From Chaunax sp. Z400 (taxonomy: Eukaryota; Chordata; Actinopteri; Lophiiformes; Chaunacidae): a DNA stretch of 64,000 bases. Under the pieces are notes generated by a model that was not told where the DNA came from, searched no databases, and saw only the letters and a program-made list of their open reading frames with translations. The stretch is from assembly GCA_037577475.1 (NCBI GenBank), contig CM075203.1, positions 20,125,397 through 20,189,396 on the forward strand. Direction: 5' to 3'. This document shows, piece by piece, positions 1-13,089 of the stretch; position 1 is the stretch's first letter, and every line of letters begins with the position of its first letter. A program made the position numbers and the translations under genes.

Positions 1-3000
1 CGTTGGCTCGCTTCGGCACGTTACACCTTGAACCCTCGCTGCCTCTACCTGTTAGATTTGGCACCTTTATACCTCAGCACCTCAATACCGTCGATCAGGG
101 GAATGGCAAGAATACAGTCGCAAAGCTGAATGCATGTTTTCCCATATTGGCTCCTTAACTTTGTCTGTGTCTCTTTGCATTGATCAGCCAGCATCACAGT
201 CTCAGATCATTTACAAAGTAGTAAGACCAGAGTATAGATCAACTTAAGCATATTAAATCTGCATCAAGGGAAGAGAGTGAAACTTAAATCTAAAGCTTAA
301 AAATCTTTAACCCGTTTGGTGCAGTTGTGAAAATAGTTTTAATCTAATGAGCTTGTCATAAATGTGGCAATGTTCTAATTAGCATTAAAAGGCTGTCATC
401 TTCAGTTCCAGTGGTTAAGTGTAGACTAAATGAGGGTTAGCAAAAGTTCAGGACACACTTAGGACTCATTTCATCCTGTCATTAACATCTCTCAGACATG
501 CTCAGACTTTCTTGCTGTCATTGTCTGGGGCTGTCAACTGAGATATCAGCTGTTGTCATCAGCTGGTCACATCTGTCCAATAGCACAGAGACAATTTCAT
601 TGCTGACTCAACATCTTGCTGCTATTTTTATATATATATATATAATTCTCTCTGGATCTTTAGTTCATCAGTGTTGCTGTTATGCAGGCATCCGCTTCCC
701 CATTACCAACCAGTTTTCACAGTCCCTCTTCATTATTTCTTCAGTCTCAGCAGAGTCATCAGCCACCACCACCGACAGGACCTGGACTCCATGAGGGGGA
801 CTTATCTGCCCTGAGCTGCTGATAAGAGCAGCTCATATTCAACTTTTGGTAAATCTATAAAATGTGCATAAAATGACAAATTACGCTAGTAGGGGATGGG
901 GACATAAGAAGCACAGTGACTGGGACACACTTTAGCATCAGCAGAGCTGAGTGTTTGGATGCAGTCGATGGAAAACCCCACTAAACCGTGGAGAGTGCAC
1001 GGCGCCAAAGCTGGGAGCTGTACTGGCTGGCAGACAGCACCCGATAGGCCGGTGCTGCTGCAGCCACAGAGCTGTTGTGTCATATCACAGTAAAACAGCT
1101 TGAGATTGGCTTGCCATGATCCACAGAGGAGAAAAGAGAGATGGAAGTGGTGGCGAGGGATGGAGAGAGAAATGGAGATAGAGCTGTAGAGTGCCTTTCA
1201 TTATTTGGAAGGGGAGTCCTCCAAAGTAGACAGGGAGAGAGGGATATTTTCTGTCTTTTTTATATTCTCTCCTCACACAGTTGGCCAAGATTACAATGAT
1301 TGTACAAATATTCACTATATCACTGCAACTCACACACATACACTCTTCCAACATGTCCTGCTCCTTATCTCTCGTCCTTTGTCTTCTTCTGTGGTTTCAC
1401 CTCAGGCTCTGCGTGTATGTAATCTCATGCCTACTCTACCTTGACAAGGCAGATACACCTCCCACTCGTCCCTGGGGGTGATTAAGCCCTCATTAGAAAT
1501 ATGGAAGTGTCCTCCTGCTGCCCGTCTTTATTTTATAATCCAAACATCTCCTGGTGTGAGACAATATTTTTATATTATTAATATAATAATAATAATATTT
1601 TTTTTCCTTCGCTCTTTTCGTTCACTCTCTCCCAAAGCATGAAAGTTTTTTTCATTAGTTGCAATCATTAGATTGCAACTAATGATTATTTTATTATGGA
1701 TTCATCTGCTTAGTATTTCCTCCATTTATAGGTTGATTGTTTGGTTTGTAAAAGTTCAGAACATAGTAAGAAATCAACACATTCAAAATGCCTCTTATAT
1801 CAAACCAATATGACTTGTGTGGACTTTTTTTTCCATCATAAACTGGGATGCAAGTGATTTGCTGAGAGAGGAATCCAAACATTGCTGTTTTGTTCTCATC
1901 AACAAATCTTTCCTGAGGTCTGACAGTGCAGTGGTTCTTCAGATTTCACTTTATTTTCTTCTGTAAGGTGGTGACTTTCAGACTGAATCAACCACTGGAG
2001 CAGGTTGTGAGTCAGTGTCAGTCTTTAAGTTGCATTCCCTGAGACAAATTGGTGGTGTTGATGGATCTTTGTGGCTGAAGAGTGCATCCAGATTACTGAG
2101 ACAAATGGAGACATGATAAGAGATGTGAATCATGACTCAGTGCTTCTAGTTTTATCTCCTGTGAGGCATCTTGCTCTTGGGCAGGGTGTCTGTAACTGGT
2201 TCACTAATCCACCCATTTCTCCGTGAGCATTTATTGATTTCTCAAATTAGTTCCAACAAATGAGTCTTATAATTCCATATAACACAGCAGTATTTGTCAA
2301 AATTGTTAATGCTACAAACCTGGATAAAACAACATCCTGTTTACTGGCTTTGGTGACACACCCAAATGAAATGTTGATTATAATGCAGAGTGGTGGTCCA
2401 ATGCTAAGGTCAGTGACCCCTCAAGATCACAGAAATTGCCTCTATGTCTGAAATAAAACGTTGGTATGTAGATATATGGTGAAACTTTCATACTTCGGTC
2501 ATAAAAAGCACAATTTGTTTGCTTATCTGCCTCACTAAGAGGAGATGGTTGAGATGGAGAAACAGCATCATATCCTATATGTAATCTATATTTGTTTCTA
2601 TACCATATGAATCACTGTATAGTTGCTTTTTTGAAAGCAGGGATTTGCTAAATTGGATTAGCCGTTCTCACTGAGGATCCTTATAGCATGATTGACAGCT
2701 GATCAGCTGTGATGCGAACCCCACGCACTGAGTGGGCCGTACCCTGAGGCCAGTGGCAGCTTGGAAGAGTTGCAGGTGGCAGCTGATTGGTTAGTTGATG
2801 AAAGCTGAAGTGTGGAGATCACATTCAGTTCAGGATCGTGCGCTTCATTGGTATGAAGACACCAAGCTTTTGTTTCCTGGCTGTTGGGTTTTCTTGTTTC
2901 CTTCTTTGGTGTTTTTATAGAGTTTAATTCAAAATTCTCACAGAGCCCCTAAAGTCCCATAAGTTATACTGTTGCCAAAATATGCTACGGTTAAGTCAGT

Positions 3001-3426
3001 ATGTTAATATGTGAAATTTAGCACATTTGTCTGTGTGATATTCATGCAGATTACATCCAACAGGACAGGTCTATTTACACCTTATATTGTATCATGTAAC
3101 ACTGAAATGGTAATCTTAGCTATAGGAAGTGTTTGAATGATAACGTTAGTTGCTGTCTGACGAGCTAATGGGTTATCAAATATATTTTTTAACTTTGAAA
3201 TATCCTTCCAGACTTTCACTTTACCTCTGTTTACAATTGCTGATCAGTGGAGATGAAAATATAACAATTTATTAGATTCCCTACATTTATATAACTTGCA
3301 GCCTGAAACACAGCAGTATAATGTCATGGTCTATTTACGTAGGATTGTCATTAAGAGTAGTATTTCAGTATCATCATTAATACTGTGTTTATAGAAGTAT
3401 ATTCATTAGATTTTAATTGTGTAACC
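1..3426. other. non-coding stretch, no gene recognised
   Basis: No open frame here resembles a known protein, and none shows convincing exon structure. Visible features are an AT-rich stretch with TAA/TAT runs near 1565-1605 and a perfect 15-bp hairpin at 1652-1685. A local GC-richer patch at about 2690-2850 has no recognisable identity. It could be intergenic DNA or intron of a gene outside the window. Confidence 0.6.
1652..1685. repeat. perfect 15-bp hairpin
   Basis: The arm TCATTAGTTGCAATC is followed by a 4-nt ATTA loop and its exact reverse complement. It lies in AT-rich non-coding DNA. It may be the core of a small palindromic MITE or simply a cruciform-prone site; no TIR or target-site duplication was established. 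Confidence 0.6.
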
Positions 3427-3754
3427 CAGAGGCAGATCTAGGATTTTTTTCTCCAGCTCAGGGGTCACAAAGGGGCCACATTTTACACAGAGGGGCCAAG
3501 TATATGTCCAACATCCATTCACATTTTCTTATTCAGTAAGATCTATATACATTTCATTCCTTGTTTGCCATAAACCCCATAGCTTTGGGAAAAGACTCAC
3601 ATAATTAGGTATAAAGTTTAGGATCAAAAAAGATCAAAAAAGCTTAGGAAATAAAAATTCTTAATTTTCCTACTGAAAAAACATAATAGATAATAAACTT
3701 TTTTTTTCAGCTGTGGCCAGTGCTCCTCTGGCCCCACCCCTGGATCCACCCATG
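3427..3754. mobile_element. hAT-like MITE, about 330 bp
   Basis: The left end CAGAGGCAGATCTAGG and the reverse complement of the right end, CATGGGTGGATCCAGG, form imperfect terminal inverted repeats (about 11 of 16 matching). The flanking octamers GTGTAACC and GTACAACC match at 6 of 8 positions, as expected for an old hAT-type 8-bp target duplication. The interior is non-coding. Class assignment is inferred from the TSD length and the CA-starting TIR. Confidence 0.55.
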
Positions 3755-4431
3755 GTACAACCTGATTTAGTAAATAACTACTTTGACACCAGCTTCCTGT
3801 TATTAAGAACATAATAAAGACGACAAACCTGGTGATAGAATAACAAATCGCTTGTGGTGCCATTAATTTATTCTAAAATTAAAATCCAAATTTACTTTGA
3901 TAATATCTTCTGACTCCTTCATTGGTCTAAGAAAGTTTTCCATTAGTAACCCACTGCTTCATGGAGTAGTGTCATCAGGAGAGCACAACATTGCTCAATG
4001 TTGTTTGTGTTATTGCCATTATCCCTCCAGAGTGGCGACTCCACAGACGGCTACAGAATAAGTGTGTTGTCGTCAGTCTGGGCCTTAATTGAAGTTCCAG
4101 AATGAAAACAGCCCGTCAGGTCACATGTGGTGTAACGAAAACAAAATGACTAAGCAGGCGCTGTTTAATATACAGGTGTCACGCCGCTGTGGTAAGTCAG
4201 AGTGTCGCCCAGGCGGGTGGGATGGCAGGGGGAGTGGAGGAGGGGGCGGGTGTTCTCTGGTGCATAAAGGGGTAATAAAGGGTAAGAGATGCGGTATGGT
4301 TGTGACCCCTGTCAATCTGCTGCATGTTAGGGACAGACGACTGCTGGATGGGGGTCAAGCTGTTAACCTTAGTCAACTTCTGTTAAGCCTGAGTTATTTA
4401 CTGAGTTTTAAATCATGCAGCCCTCGGCATA

Positions 4432-4470
<39 letters not shown>

Positions 4471-7368
4471 CTCTCAGCCAGTGTATCAAATAAATAAATA
4501 TCACTACTGTTTTATATGTCATCTTCATTTGCACAGTCAGGCACACACACAGCACAAAAACACACACACATGGTTTTAACCCATATTAAGCAGTCTAACA
4601 GGGGGGAGATGAAACGATTGACTGTCAATAAATCACACTCATAAACAGCTCAAATCTACCTAAATGTAATACAATTAGAATCAAATGGATCTGACTCGGC
4701 TGTCTCTGCTAGTCAATACAAACAGATATAATCATTTTATTAACATTTAGCATCATTTCTGTTGGATGTGCAGATAATTATAAATATTTCAACAGAAATA
4801 CATAAGAAAAAAACAACTTTTTTTGCACAAATTACCATATATTCTGAATCTCCTCTCGTGTAAGTGGTGCATAGTGGCACTACAGAGGATATATGAACCC
4901 TCATCCTGGTGCTTTTCAAGCATGCCTGAACAAAGCATACATGTCAGGTGATACGGTTCACCTGTTATTTATACATTGTGATTGTGGGTGTCGGCATGAA
5001 ATACGACCTTATTCGACTGACACTGATGAATTTGTTCTGCCTTTTTTAATTTGTAAGAACAGGGCCACAGAGTGTGTCAAAGCTTTGTGACCTCTGCCCA
5101 GTACAGGTTCCTCAGGTCTTTAATCAAATTGTTTGTATTAAATTAAGCTATTTTCACATCTACTCCCTACAGTTCAGCAGAAATACCATGCAGTCTACTT
5201 TACTTTTGTTATGTCAGCTTACATTATAATATTTCCACACTTCTCACGTGGCTCCTCCTCTGCCTACCTGCTCAACTAGAGGTTAATTGTACTGGTATCG
5301 GTATTGGTATCACTAGCTTTATATATTGGTGAACAACTCCGTCAACAGACTCACACACACCCACACCAACGGCTACATCCACTGGGCAGACGTACTGCCT
5401 CTTGCATACTGTATTTCATTCAGTGAACACGCGTCATTCTCCTGGAATTATCTATTTATGAACAGTGTTCAGAGAGAAAAGATAACATGTGTGTGCAATG
5501 AGGTTTTAGCTCTCATTAAATATTGATCAGCTCCTTTCATCTGGTCTTCCCCCCGTACTCTTGTTCACCCTCATGTCTTCACGGAGAGGAGGAAAGGTAC
5601 AGCACCACATAAAGACACAAATACTACATCTTCTCTGTTGCTGACATAACATATGCGGACAAAACACACAGAATCCAACTGTGAATGCACAGAATTCAGT
5701 GGAAACAAGCAGGCTGTATAGGCAGATGCCCCACAGCGAGAGACCAGCATCGTAAATATTCATACATTCCCATGATTGCAGAAAATGTAAATAAGTCAAC
5801 GGTTGTGAAATTGCCGTCATCTGGTAACTCTGGGGGGGGGGAGTGGAGGAGAGAAAGTGATGACGGACGAGAGGCAGGCCAAGGAGAAGAGCTAAAGGAT
5901 ATTCCTTGTGTGCTGGGAAAATGATGACGCTATAACGCAGACAGGATTCACTCTGACCAATCAGTGGTGCAAAAAAAGTAGACCCAGATACCAGGTGCTT
6001 TTTCATTTTTTTTTATAATGGCTTAAAAATTATAGAGGTTCCAACATATTTTTTACAGGTTTCAGGATATAATTGAGACGATAGCACCTGAAGTGGTGAA
6101 TAAAAATACTGAGGATCTTCGGAGTGATATTTAAATGTTATCAGCACAGATTGTGTTATATTAGTCAACCATCAGCTACATTATGTTCTTTGAGCCTGCT
6201 GTTGACAAAAACTGACCACCTCTGTCTCCATCAGATGGAACAAGAACTCCTGCAAGAGCTGGTCAAAGAACAGCAGCATTGAAGAGGAGCAGTGAGAGGT
6301 TCCTCTGGAGGAGGAGGCGGCTTCTGCAGGCGGCTCTGTGGATGAGGAGATGACCACTGTTGGAAATGATGTGACTAAGGACACATCCTTGGTCAGACTG
6401 GAGAGCAGCGTGATTTTTTCCTTGGATCCTGAGTTATAAAGTACTGCAGCAGGAGGAAAGTGAGACGTCTGAGAGACGTGTCCGTGGTTCAGGACAGTGA
6501 TGTAGAGGAGAAGAGGAGAGTGAAGGTCTTCCTCAGTGGATTCTGATGACATGCTGCTTCTGTATTTCCAGGACAAAATCACCATGATTTATCAGCTGTA
6601 ATATTTCAAAATGCAATCAATAAATACTACTATTTCTACATTATAATAATTTTCTCTACATGTATTGTTTATGCACTGTTTATTTGTTCAGTATTCAAGA
6701 AATACATGGCTTTTTTGTGCATTTAAAATACTGAATACATTACACAAGTTGAAGGTCATACAAATGGACACACACTATAATGAAATACATGAATTATAAA
6801 TATTTCAGAACAACTAGAAATTCATCTGACTGCCGACTGTACAGAACAGTAAATGTATTCATGCTTCATGTGTTCTTATTTTTAATTCATTTTAGTTGTG
6901 TATCAGCTAAACACTGCTCTTCTCATTGCCACCGAGTTTGGATTCATAAGACTTCACACTGCTTATTTGTGTGTAAGGATGGGCAATGTTTTATATTAAA
7001 GAAATACATTATAAGAGTATTTGCTGTTATCGCTAGAGGATGCCTTTTGCTTCTGAGCCAAACTCATCTGTGCAGCTCTGACCAGGCTCTGCATTCATAA
7101 GTAACTGTACTGCTGATACTCTGCTGGAAGGCACAAAGAAAACTCATAAAATCTTGGCCAGGACACTTATCATCTCTGGTTTCCTGTTTACTATGACAAG
7201 TTTTAAATAATCATGCAGCCCAATGATTTGCCCCTACTCTCCTCGTTTTATTAAAAGGTCATCAATGTTACATCAAAATGAGCAAAATACCTACATGGAA
7301 TAATATACTAACCAACTTTAAAAACGCATATTTTTAAGAACACAGTATTTCCTTCCTTCCTTCCTGTC
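3755..7368. other. non-coding stretch with microsatellite and one GC-rich patch
   Basis: A (TG)n microsatellite lies at about 4435-4469 and a short G-run near 5831. A GC-richer patch at 6180-6590 supports a 134-codon minus-strand reading frame rich in Ser, Thr and Glu, but no family was recognised. The rest is AT-rich and shows no coding pattern. Confidence 0.5.
4435..4469. repeat. (TG)n microsatellite
   Basis: An uninterrupted run of TG dinucleotides in non-coding DNA. Confidence 0.9.
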
Positions 7369-8130
7369 CTAATCTACTGAAACAAACAAGCATGTGATGC
7401 ACTGAAATTACCGTTTTAAGTACCCACAACCAAAACATGTTAAATCATGAATAACCATCATTTAGTCATAACATAGAAATAACAGTCATTGGTGCATTTC
7501 AGAGTAAATGATATTGGTGAGATTTTTTTCTACATGATTGAAAACACCTGGCCAAGGCAATAAAATCCCGAATCTAATCAATGTCCCACTTAAACAAATG
7601 ATGATGCCACGGCGTCCGCAAAACTTACATGACCAGACAGTTGGGATGCTGTTGATGCTGATGGTCTGAACTCTGCAGACACATGTAGCACAGATGTTAC
7701 AGATGTTATGGCACATTGCACAGTGGAGGCAGATCACATTTAGTGACAAGTCCAGATTTAACTTGCACAGAGCTGATGGTCATAGGTGTGTGTATCGTCG
7801 TCGTGGGGAACGCTATCCTGCAGCATACATCCAGGAAGTGGACCGTTTTGGTGTTGGTGTCATGATGTGGGGAGCCATTGCTAATGGATGGTGGTCAGAC
7901 CTTGTCCACATCCTTGGTACACTGACAGCTATCCGCTACCGAGATACAGTCCCAGGTCCATCCCCAGGATACAGCAATCAGGCATCACCATCATGCATGA
8001 CAATGCCAGACCACATGTGGCTCATGTCTGTCAGGAGTAGCCTGGACCAGAACAATGTCGCTGTCCTTCCTTGGCCAGCATATTCACCAGATCTCAACCC
8101 AATAGAGCATCTGTGGGATGGGCAATAAAT
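7369..8130 (+). pseudogene. Tc1/mariner transposase relic (copy 1)
   Basis: Frames at 7694-8128 encode a degraded DDE transposase of the Tc1 superfamily. Visible motifs are TFSDKSRFNLHRADGH, YRRRGERYPAAYIQ, GVMMWGAIANGW and the C-terminal YSPDLNPIEHLWD. The N-terminal helix-turn-helix half is too decayed to read, and the segment carrying the second catalytic Asp (normally DNARPH) has lost register. Homology to the copy at 48.98-49.99 kb, in opposite orientation, begins near 7369. The element is non-autonomous. The right inverted repeat after 8130 was not found. Confidence 0.85.
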
Positions 8131-9950
8131 AAAGAGAGAATTAATATGATGATGAAATAAAAGTAAATCAATATAACAAATAGATAAAAAATAAGATAGT
8201 AAAAGGTAATAAGAAAAACATAATAAAAAGTCATCACATCCCAAAGGTAAAATCACAAAATAAGACTAAAACAAAGGGGTAAAAATAATAATTTAGAGGA
8301 TTTGGAGTGAGTTACATGGGATGTTGTGACAAACAACAGTCTATATATTAGCTCGGCACATTTATTCATCATCTCCACTGACTAACAGCAGTCACTTACC
8401 CCAGCTGATGGGTGAGAATAAATTATAGTACCTGAGATGAAACGATCGAAATCTAATAAATTAATTATTCATCTTTAGAGGTGCTGATGGGTTCAGGCTA
8501 GCTGTTAGCTTCATGACAAGGTTATCCTTTTGTCTCAGACATCTGTCGAAAGCCAATAAGCACATTTCCTAAATATCGAACCATTCCTTTAACAAGCGAA
8601 CTGGTCTGATCTTTGCATTTGTCCATATTTGACGTAGTAGCACTGTGCACTGAAAGCATGATCAGCCCTCTTGTCCTTGTGCTTTAAATATGTTCCACAG
8701 GGTGTGAAGGGTTCAGAGAGGTTAGTGTGACTGATGAGGACATCAGAAATAACCTTGCTCTCCATATCAAACGCTATGACATTTTCTCTTTACTGATAAC
8801 AAGCCAAAAGTAGCCCCTGAATTGCACGTGTTACAAATGCCTTTAAGCATAAAGGCAACATTCACCTCAATCATGTAAGATATCCTTGTGAAACGGTGTA
8901 TCTGACATGGTAAAAGAACACAGTGTTTACCCAAGAAAGTGGTGGCCACGCTTGTCCTTATAGCACATTATAGTTCTATAGAGCCATAGCGTTAGAGTGT
9001 GTCCAAGGTCTGCAGTGATTGATGTTCCTTCAGAGGCCTCTGGGCTTTGGGGACCGCAGATATGACCTCTGCAGAGGTGAGTGGATCGGCAGCTCCACTA
9101 TGACTGACTGCCTACCTGGAGGAACGGTCCTTCTGTTACAAACTAGACCTGCTGAACCCAAAATAGCGGACACAGAGAGGAGGCCAGGAAAAAGGATATG
9201 AACTGTTTAATTAAACACAAAAAGTCTCCACAGGAAAATTAACTCCAGAACTTCACAGGGAATGATCGGGCTGGGCAGGAGGAGCAGGAAGGCAGGTGTG
9301 TCTGATCCTACAGACAAAGGAGAGGTGGATTCAAAAAACTGGTTTAAAAAAACAGGAATCACTTAGCAGATTTGGCCGAAGAGTCATAGTTACCACGCTG
9401 GCGAAGTCTTGTGAGGAGAGCCGGTGTCTTATTCTGCCACTGATTGAAGATTGGTTGAAGATGAGCTGGATGATGATGATGAACAGCTGTGGTGGAGTGA
9501 GGGAGAAACCAGGTATCCACGCCGGCCCGACAGCGATGTAAACAAAGAACCACGTGGAGACATACAAAAACAGACGCAGATCCTAACATTCACTTAATTA
9601 CAAGGAAGGTAACAACATAAGGTATAATGGCTGGAGTCAAAATCTGAACCACAACAATAGTAGCGATACACAGCTAACCAGCTATCATATCAAAGAATAC
9701 TGGACATAAGAACAACTGCGTGTTAGCATGCTAAACCGAGTGGGTAATTCTCACTAATGACACCTTATAGCACATTTCTAATTCATTTAGCTGCTCTGAG
9801 CTTTACTACAGTTGTCCCTGCATTTTGTTTTGCATTTTATAACAATTAATTAAATATTTAACAAGACAATGACAAAAGTCACACATATTAGCAGCTAAAA
9901 CGTTCTGGCAATTTCTCGGCCACCTCACTCTATCGCTGCGCAGGACGAAA
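8131..9950. other. non-coding stretch upstream of the kinase promoter
   Basis: An A-rich tract of about 8120-8290 is followed by unique-looking AT-rich DNA. The segment at about 9130-9600 has short open frames on both strands but no recognisable protein; its moderate GC and A-run suggest a decayed dispersed element. No gene is supported. Confidence 0.5.
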
Positions 9951-9959
9951 GACCTCTAA

Positions 9960-10185
9960 CCAATCAGAGCAGGTGTAGAGTTGTTGTCGTTCAAACAGGT
10001 ATAAAAGTCGATGTTAGCTGTCTATCGTGGTTCTTTTTCAGTTGTCGCTGAGAAAGTAACAAACATTTGAGACGAGTCTTATCTTGCGGAGAGCAAACTA
10101 TTCAAAGTTTTGGAAGATTCATCCTTGAAGTTTTATCTTCAACAGAAGTTTCATCTCAACTGAGAATATTTCATCTTTAAAGATT
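9960..10185 (+). promoter_or_regulatory. CCAAT/TATA promoter and 5'UTR of the HIPK-like kinase gene
   Basis: A CCAAT motif at 9960-9964 (within AACCAATCAGAGC) lies about 35 bp upstream of a consensus TATA box, TATAAAAG, at 10000-10007. Transcription would be expected to start near 10030, giving a 5'UTR of about 155 bases before the ATG at 10186. The spacing and order fit a compact core promoter. The start site itself is inferred. Confidence 0.65.
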
Positions 10186-13017
10186 ATGACGAATTCACTG
10201 CAACCATCAGATTTGTCTTTCGACACCGACACCTCAGCTGAGCAGATTTCCCTTTCAAAGATGTCATCACCAGGTAAGACTAAACACACTAAACTGTACA
10301 TGATGCTAAATACATATACTATACAACGCACTGAACCTGTACCTAAACTGTAAAAATGTAACCCAGGACAGAGCAGCTCTGTGTCAAGAAGGTATAATTT
10401 ATGTAAACATGGTTGAGAACAAGTGTGTTTGTTCACGGTTCAGATGTGTTTTAAGGTGTGCTTTGTTCACGGTTCAGCTGTTTGTTTATGGTCTTATTTT
10501 TGCTCATGGTGTGTGTGTGTGTGTTTTCACGGTTGTGGTGTGTGTGCGCGTGTTTTCGCGGTTGTGGTGTGTGTGCGTGTGTGTTTTCGCGGTTGTGGTG
10601 TGTGTGTGTGTTTTCGCGGTTGTGGTGTGTGCGCGTGTTTTCACGGTTGTGGTGTGTGTGCGCGTGTTTTCGCGGTTGTGGTGTGTGTGTGTGTTTTCGC
10701 GGTTGTGGTGTGTGTGTGTGTTTTCGCGGTTGTGGTGTGCGTGTGTGTTTTCGCGGTTGTGGTGTGTGTGTGTGTTTTCGCGGTTGTGGTGTGTGTGTGT
10801 GTTTTCGCGGTTGTGGTGTGTGTGTGTGTTTTCGCGGTTGTGGTGTGTGTGCGCGGGTTTTCGCGGTTGTGGTGTGTGCGCGTGTTTTCGCGGTTGTGGT
10901 GTGTGTGTGTGTGTGTGTTTTCGCGGTTGCGGTGTATGTGCGCGTGTGTGTGTTTTCGCGGTTGCGGTGTGTGTGCGCGTGTGTGTGTGTGTTTTCGCGG
11001 TTGCGGTGTGTGTGCGCGTGTGTGTGTGTGTTTTCGCGGTTGCGGTGTGTGTGCGCGTGTGTGTGTGTTTTCGCTGTGTGTGTGTGTGTGTTTTCGCTGT
11101 GTGTGTGTGTGTGTTTTCGCTGTGTGTGTGTGTGTTTTCGCTGTGTGTGTGTGTGTGTTTTCGCTGTTGCTGTGTGTGTGAGTGTGTTTTCGCTGTTGCT
11201 GTGTGTGTGAGTGTGTTTTCGCTGTTGCTGTGTGTGTGTGTGTGTGTGTTCGCTGTTGCTGTGTGTGTGTGTGTTCGCTGTTGCTGTGTGTGTGTGTGTG
11301 TGTTTTCGCTGTTGCTGTGTGTGTGTGTTTTCGCTGTTGCTGTGTGTGTGTGAGTGTGTTTTCGCTGTTGCTGTGTGTGTGTGAGTGTGTTTTCGCTGTT
11401 GCTGTGTGTGTGAGTGTGTTTTCGCTGTTGCTGTGTGTGTGTGTGTGTGTTCGCTGTTGCTGTGTGTGTGTGTGTGTGTTCGCTGTTGCTGTGTGTGTGT
11501 GTGTGTGTGTTCGCTGTTGCTGTGTGTGTGTGTGTGTGTGTTCGCTGTTGCTGTGTGTGTGTGTGTTCGCTGTTGCTGTGTGTGTGTGTGTGTGTTTTCG
11601 CTGTTGCTGTGTGTGTGTGTGTGTGTTTTCGCTGTTGCTGTGTGTGTGTGAGTGTGTTTTCGCTGTTGCTGTGTGTGTGTGAGTGTGTTTTCGCTGTTGC
11701 TGTGTGTGTGAGTGTGTTTTCGCTGTTGCTGTGTGTGTGTGTGTGTGTTCGCTGTTGCTGTGTGTGTGTGTGTGTGTTCGCTGTTGCTGTGTGTGTGTGT
11801 GTGTGTTTTCGCTGTTGCTGTGTGTGTGTGTGAGTGTGTTTTCGCTGTTGCTGTGTGTGTGAGTGTGTTTTCGCTGTTGCTGTGTGTGTGTGTGTGTGTT
11901 CGCTGTTGCTGTGTGTGTGTGTGTGTGTTCGCTGTTGCTGTGTGTGTGTGTGTGTTTTCGCTGTTGCTGTGTGTGTGTGTGTGTGTGTTTTCGCTGTTGC
12001 TGTGTGTGTGTGTGTGTGTGTTTTCGCTGTTGCTGTGTGTGTGTGTGTGTGTGTTTTCGCTGTTGCTGTGTGTGTGTGTGAGTGTGTTTTCGCTGTTGCT
12101 GTGTGTGTGAGTGTGTTTTCGCTGTTGCTGTGTGTGTGTGTGTGTGTTCGCTGTTGCTGTGTGTGTGTGTGTGTGTTCGCTGTTGCTGTGTGTGTGTGTG
12201 TGTTTTCGCTGTTGCTGTGTGTGTGTGTGTGTGTGTTTTCGCTGTTGCTGTGTGTGTGTGTGTGTGTTTTCGCTGTTGCTGTGTGTGTGTGTGTGTGTGT
12301 TTTCGCTGTTGCTGTGTGTGTGTGTGTGTGTGTTTTCGCTGTTGCTGTGTGTGTGTGTGTGTTTTCGCTGTTGCTGTGTGTGTGTGTGTGTGTTTTCGCT
12401 GTTGCTGTGTGTGTGTGTGTGTGTTTTCGCTGTTGCTGTGTGTGTGTGTGTGTGTTTTCGCTGTTGCTGTGTGTGTGTGTGTGTGTTTTCGCTGTTGCTG
12501 TGTGTGTGTGTGTGTGTTTTCGCTGTTGCTGTGTGTGTGTGTGTGTGTTTTCGCTGTTGCTGTGTGTGTGTGTGTGTGTTTTCGCTGTTGCTGTGTGTGT
12601 GTGTGTGTGTTTTCGCTGTTGCTGTGTGTGTGTGTGTGTGTTTTCGCTGTTGCTGTGTGTGTGTGTGTGTGTTTTCGCTGTTGCTGTGTGTGTGTGTGTG
12701 TGTTTTCGCTGTTGCTGTGTGTGTGTGTGTGTGTTTTCGCTGTTGCTGTGTGTGTGTGTGTGTGTTTTCGCTGTTGCTGTGTGTGTGTGTGTGTGTTTTC
12801 GCTGTTGCTGTGTGTGTGTGTGTGTGTTTTCGCTGTTGCTGTGTGTGTGTGTGTGTGTTTTCGCTGTTGCTGTGTGTGTGTGTGTGTGTTTTCGCTGTTG
12901 CTGTGTGTGTGTGTGTGTGTTTTCGCTGTTGCTGTGTGTGTGTGTGTGTTTTCGCTGTTGCTGTGTGTGTGTGTGTGTTTTCGCTGTTGCTGTGTGTGTG
13001 TGTGTTTTCGCTGTTGC

Positions 13018-13048
<31 letters not shown>

Positions 13049-13056
13049 GCTGTTGC

Positions 13057-13089
<33 letters not shown>

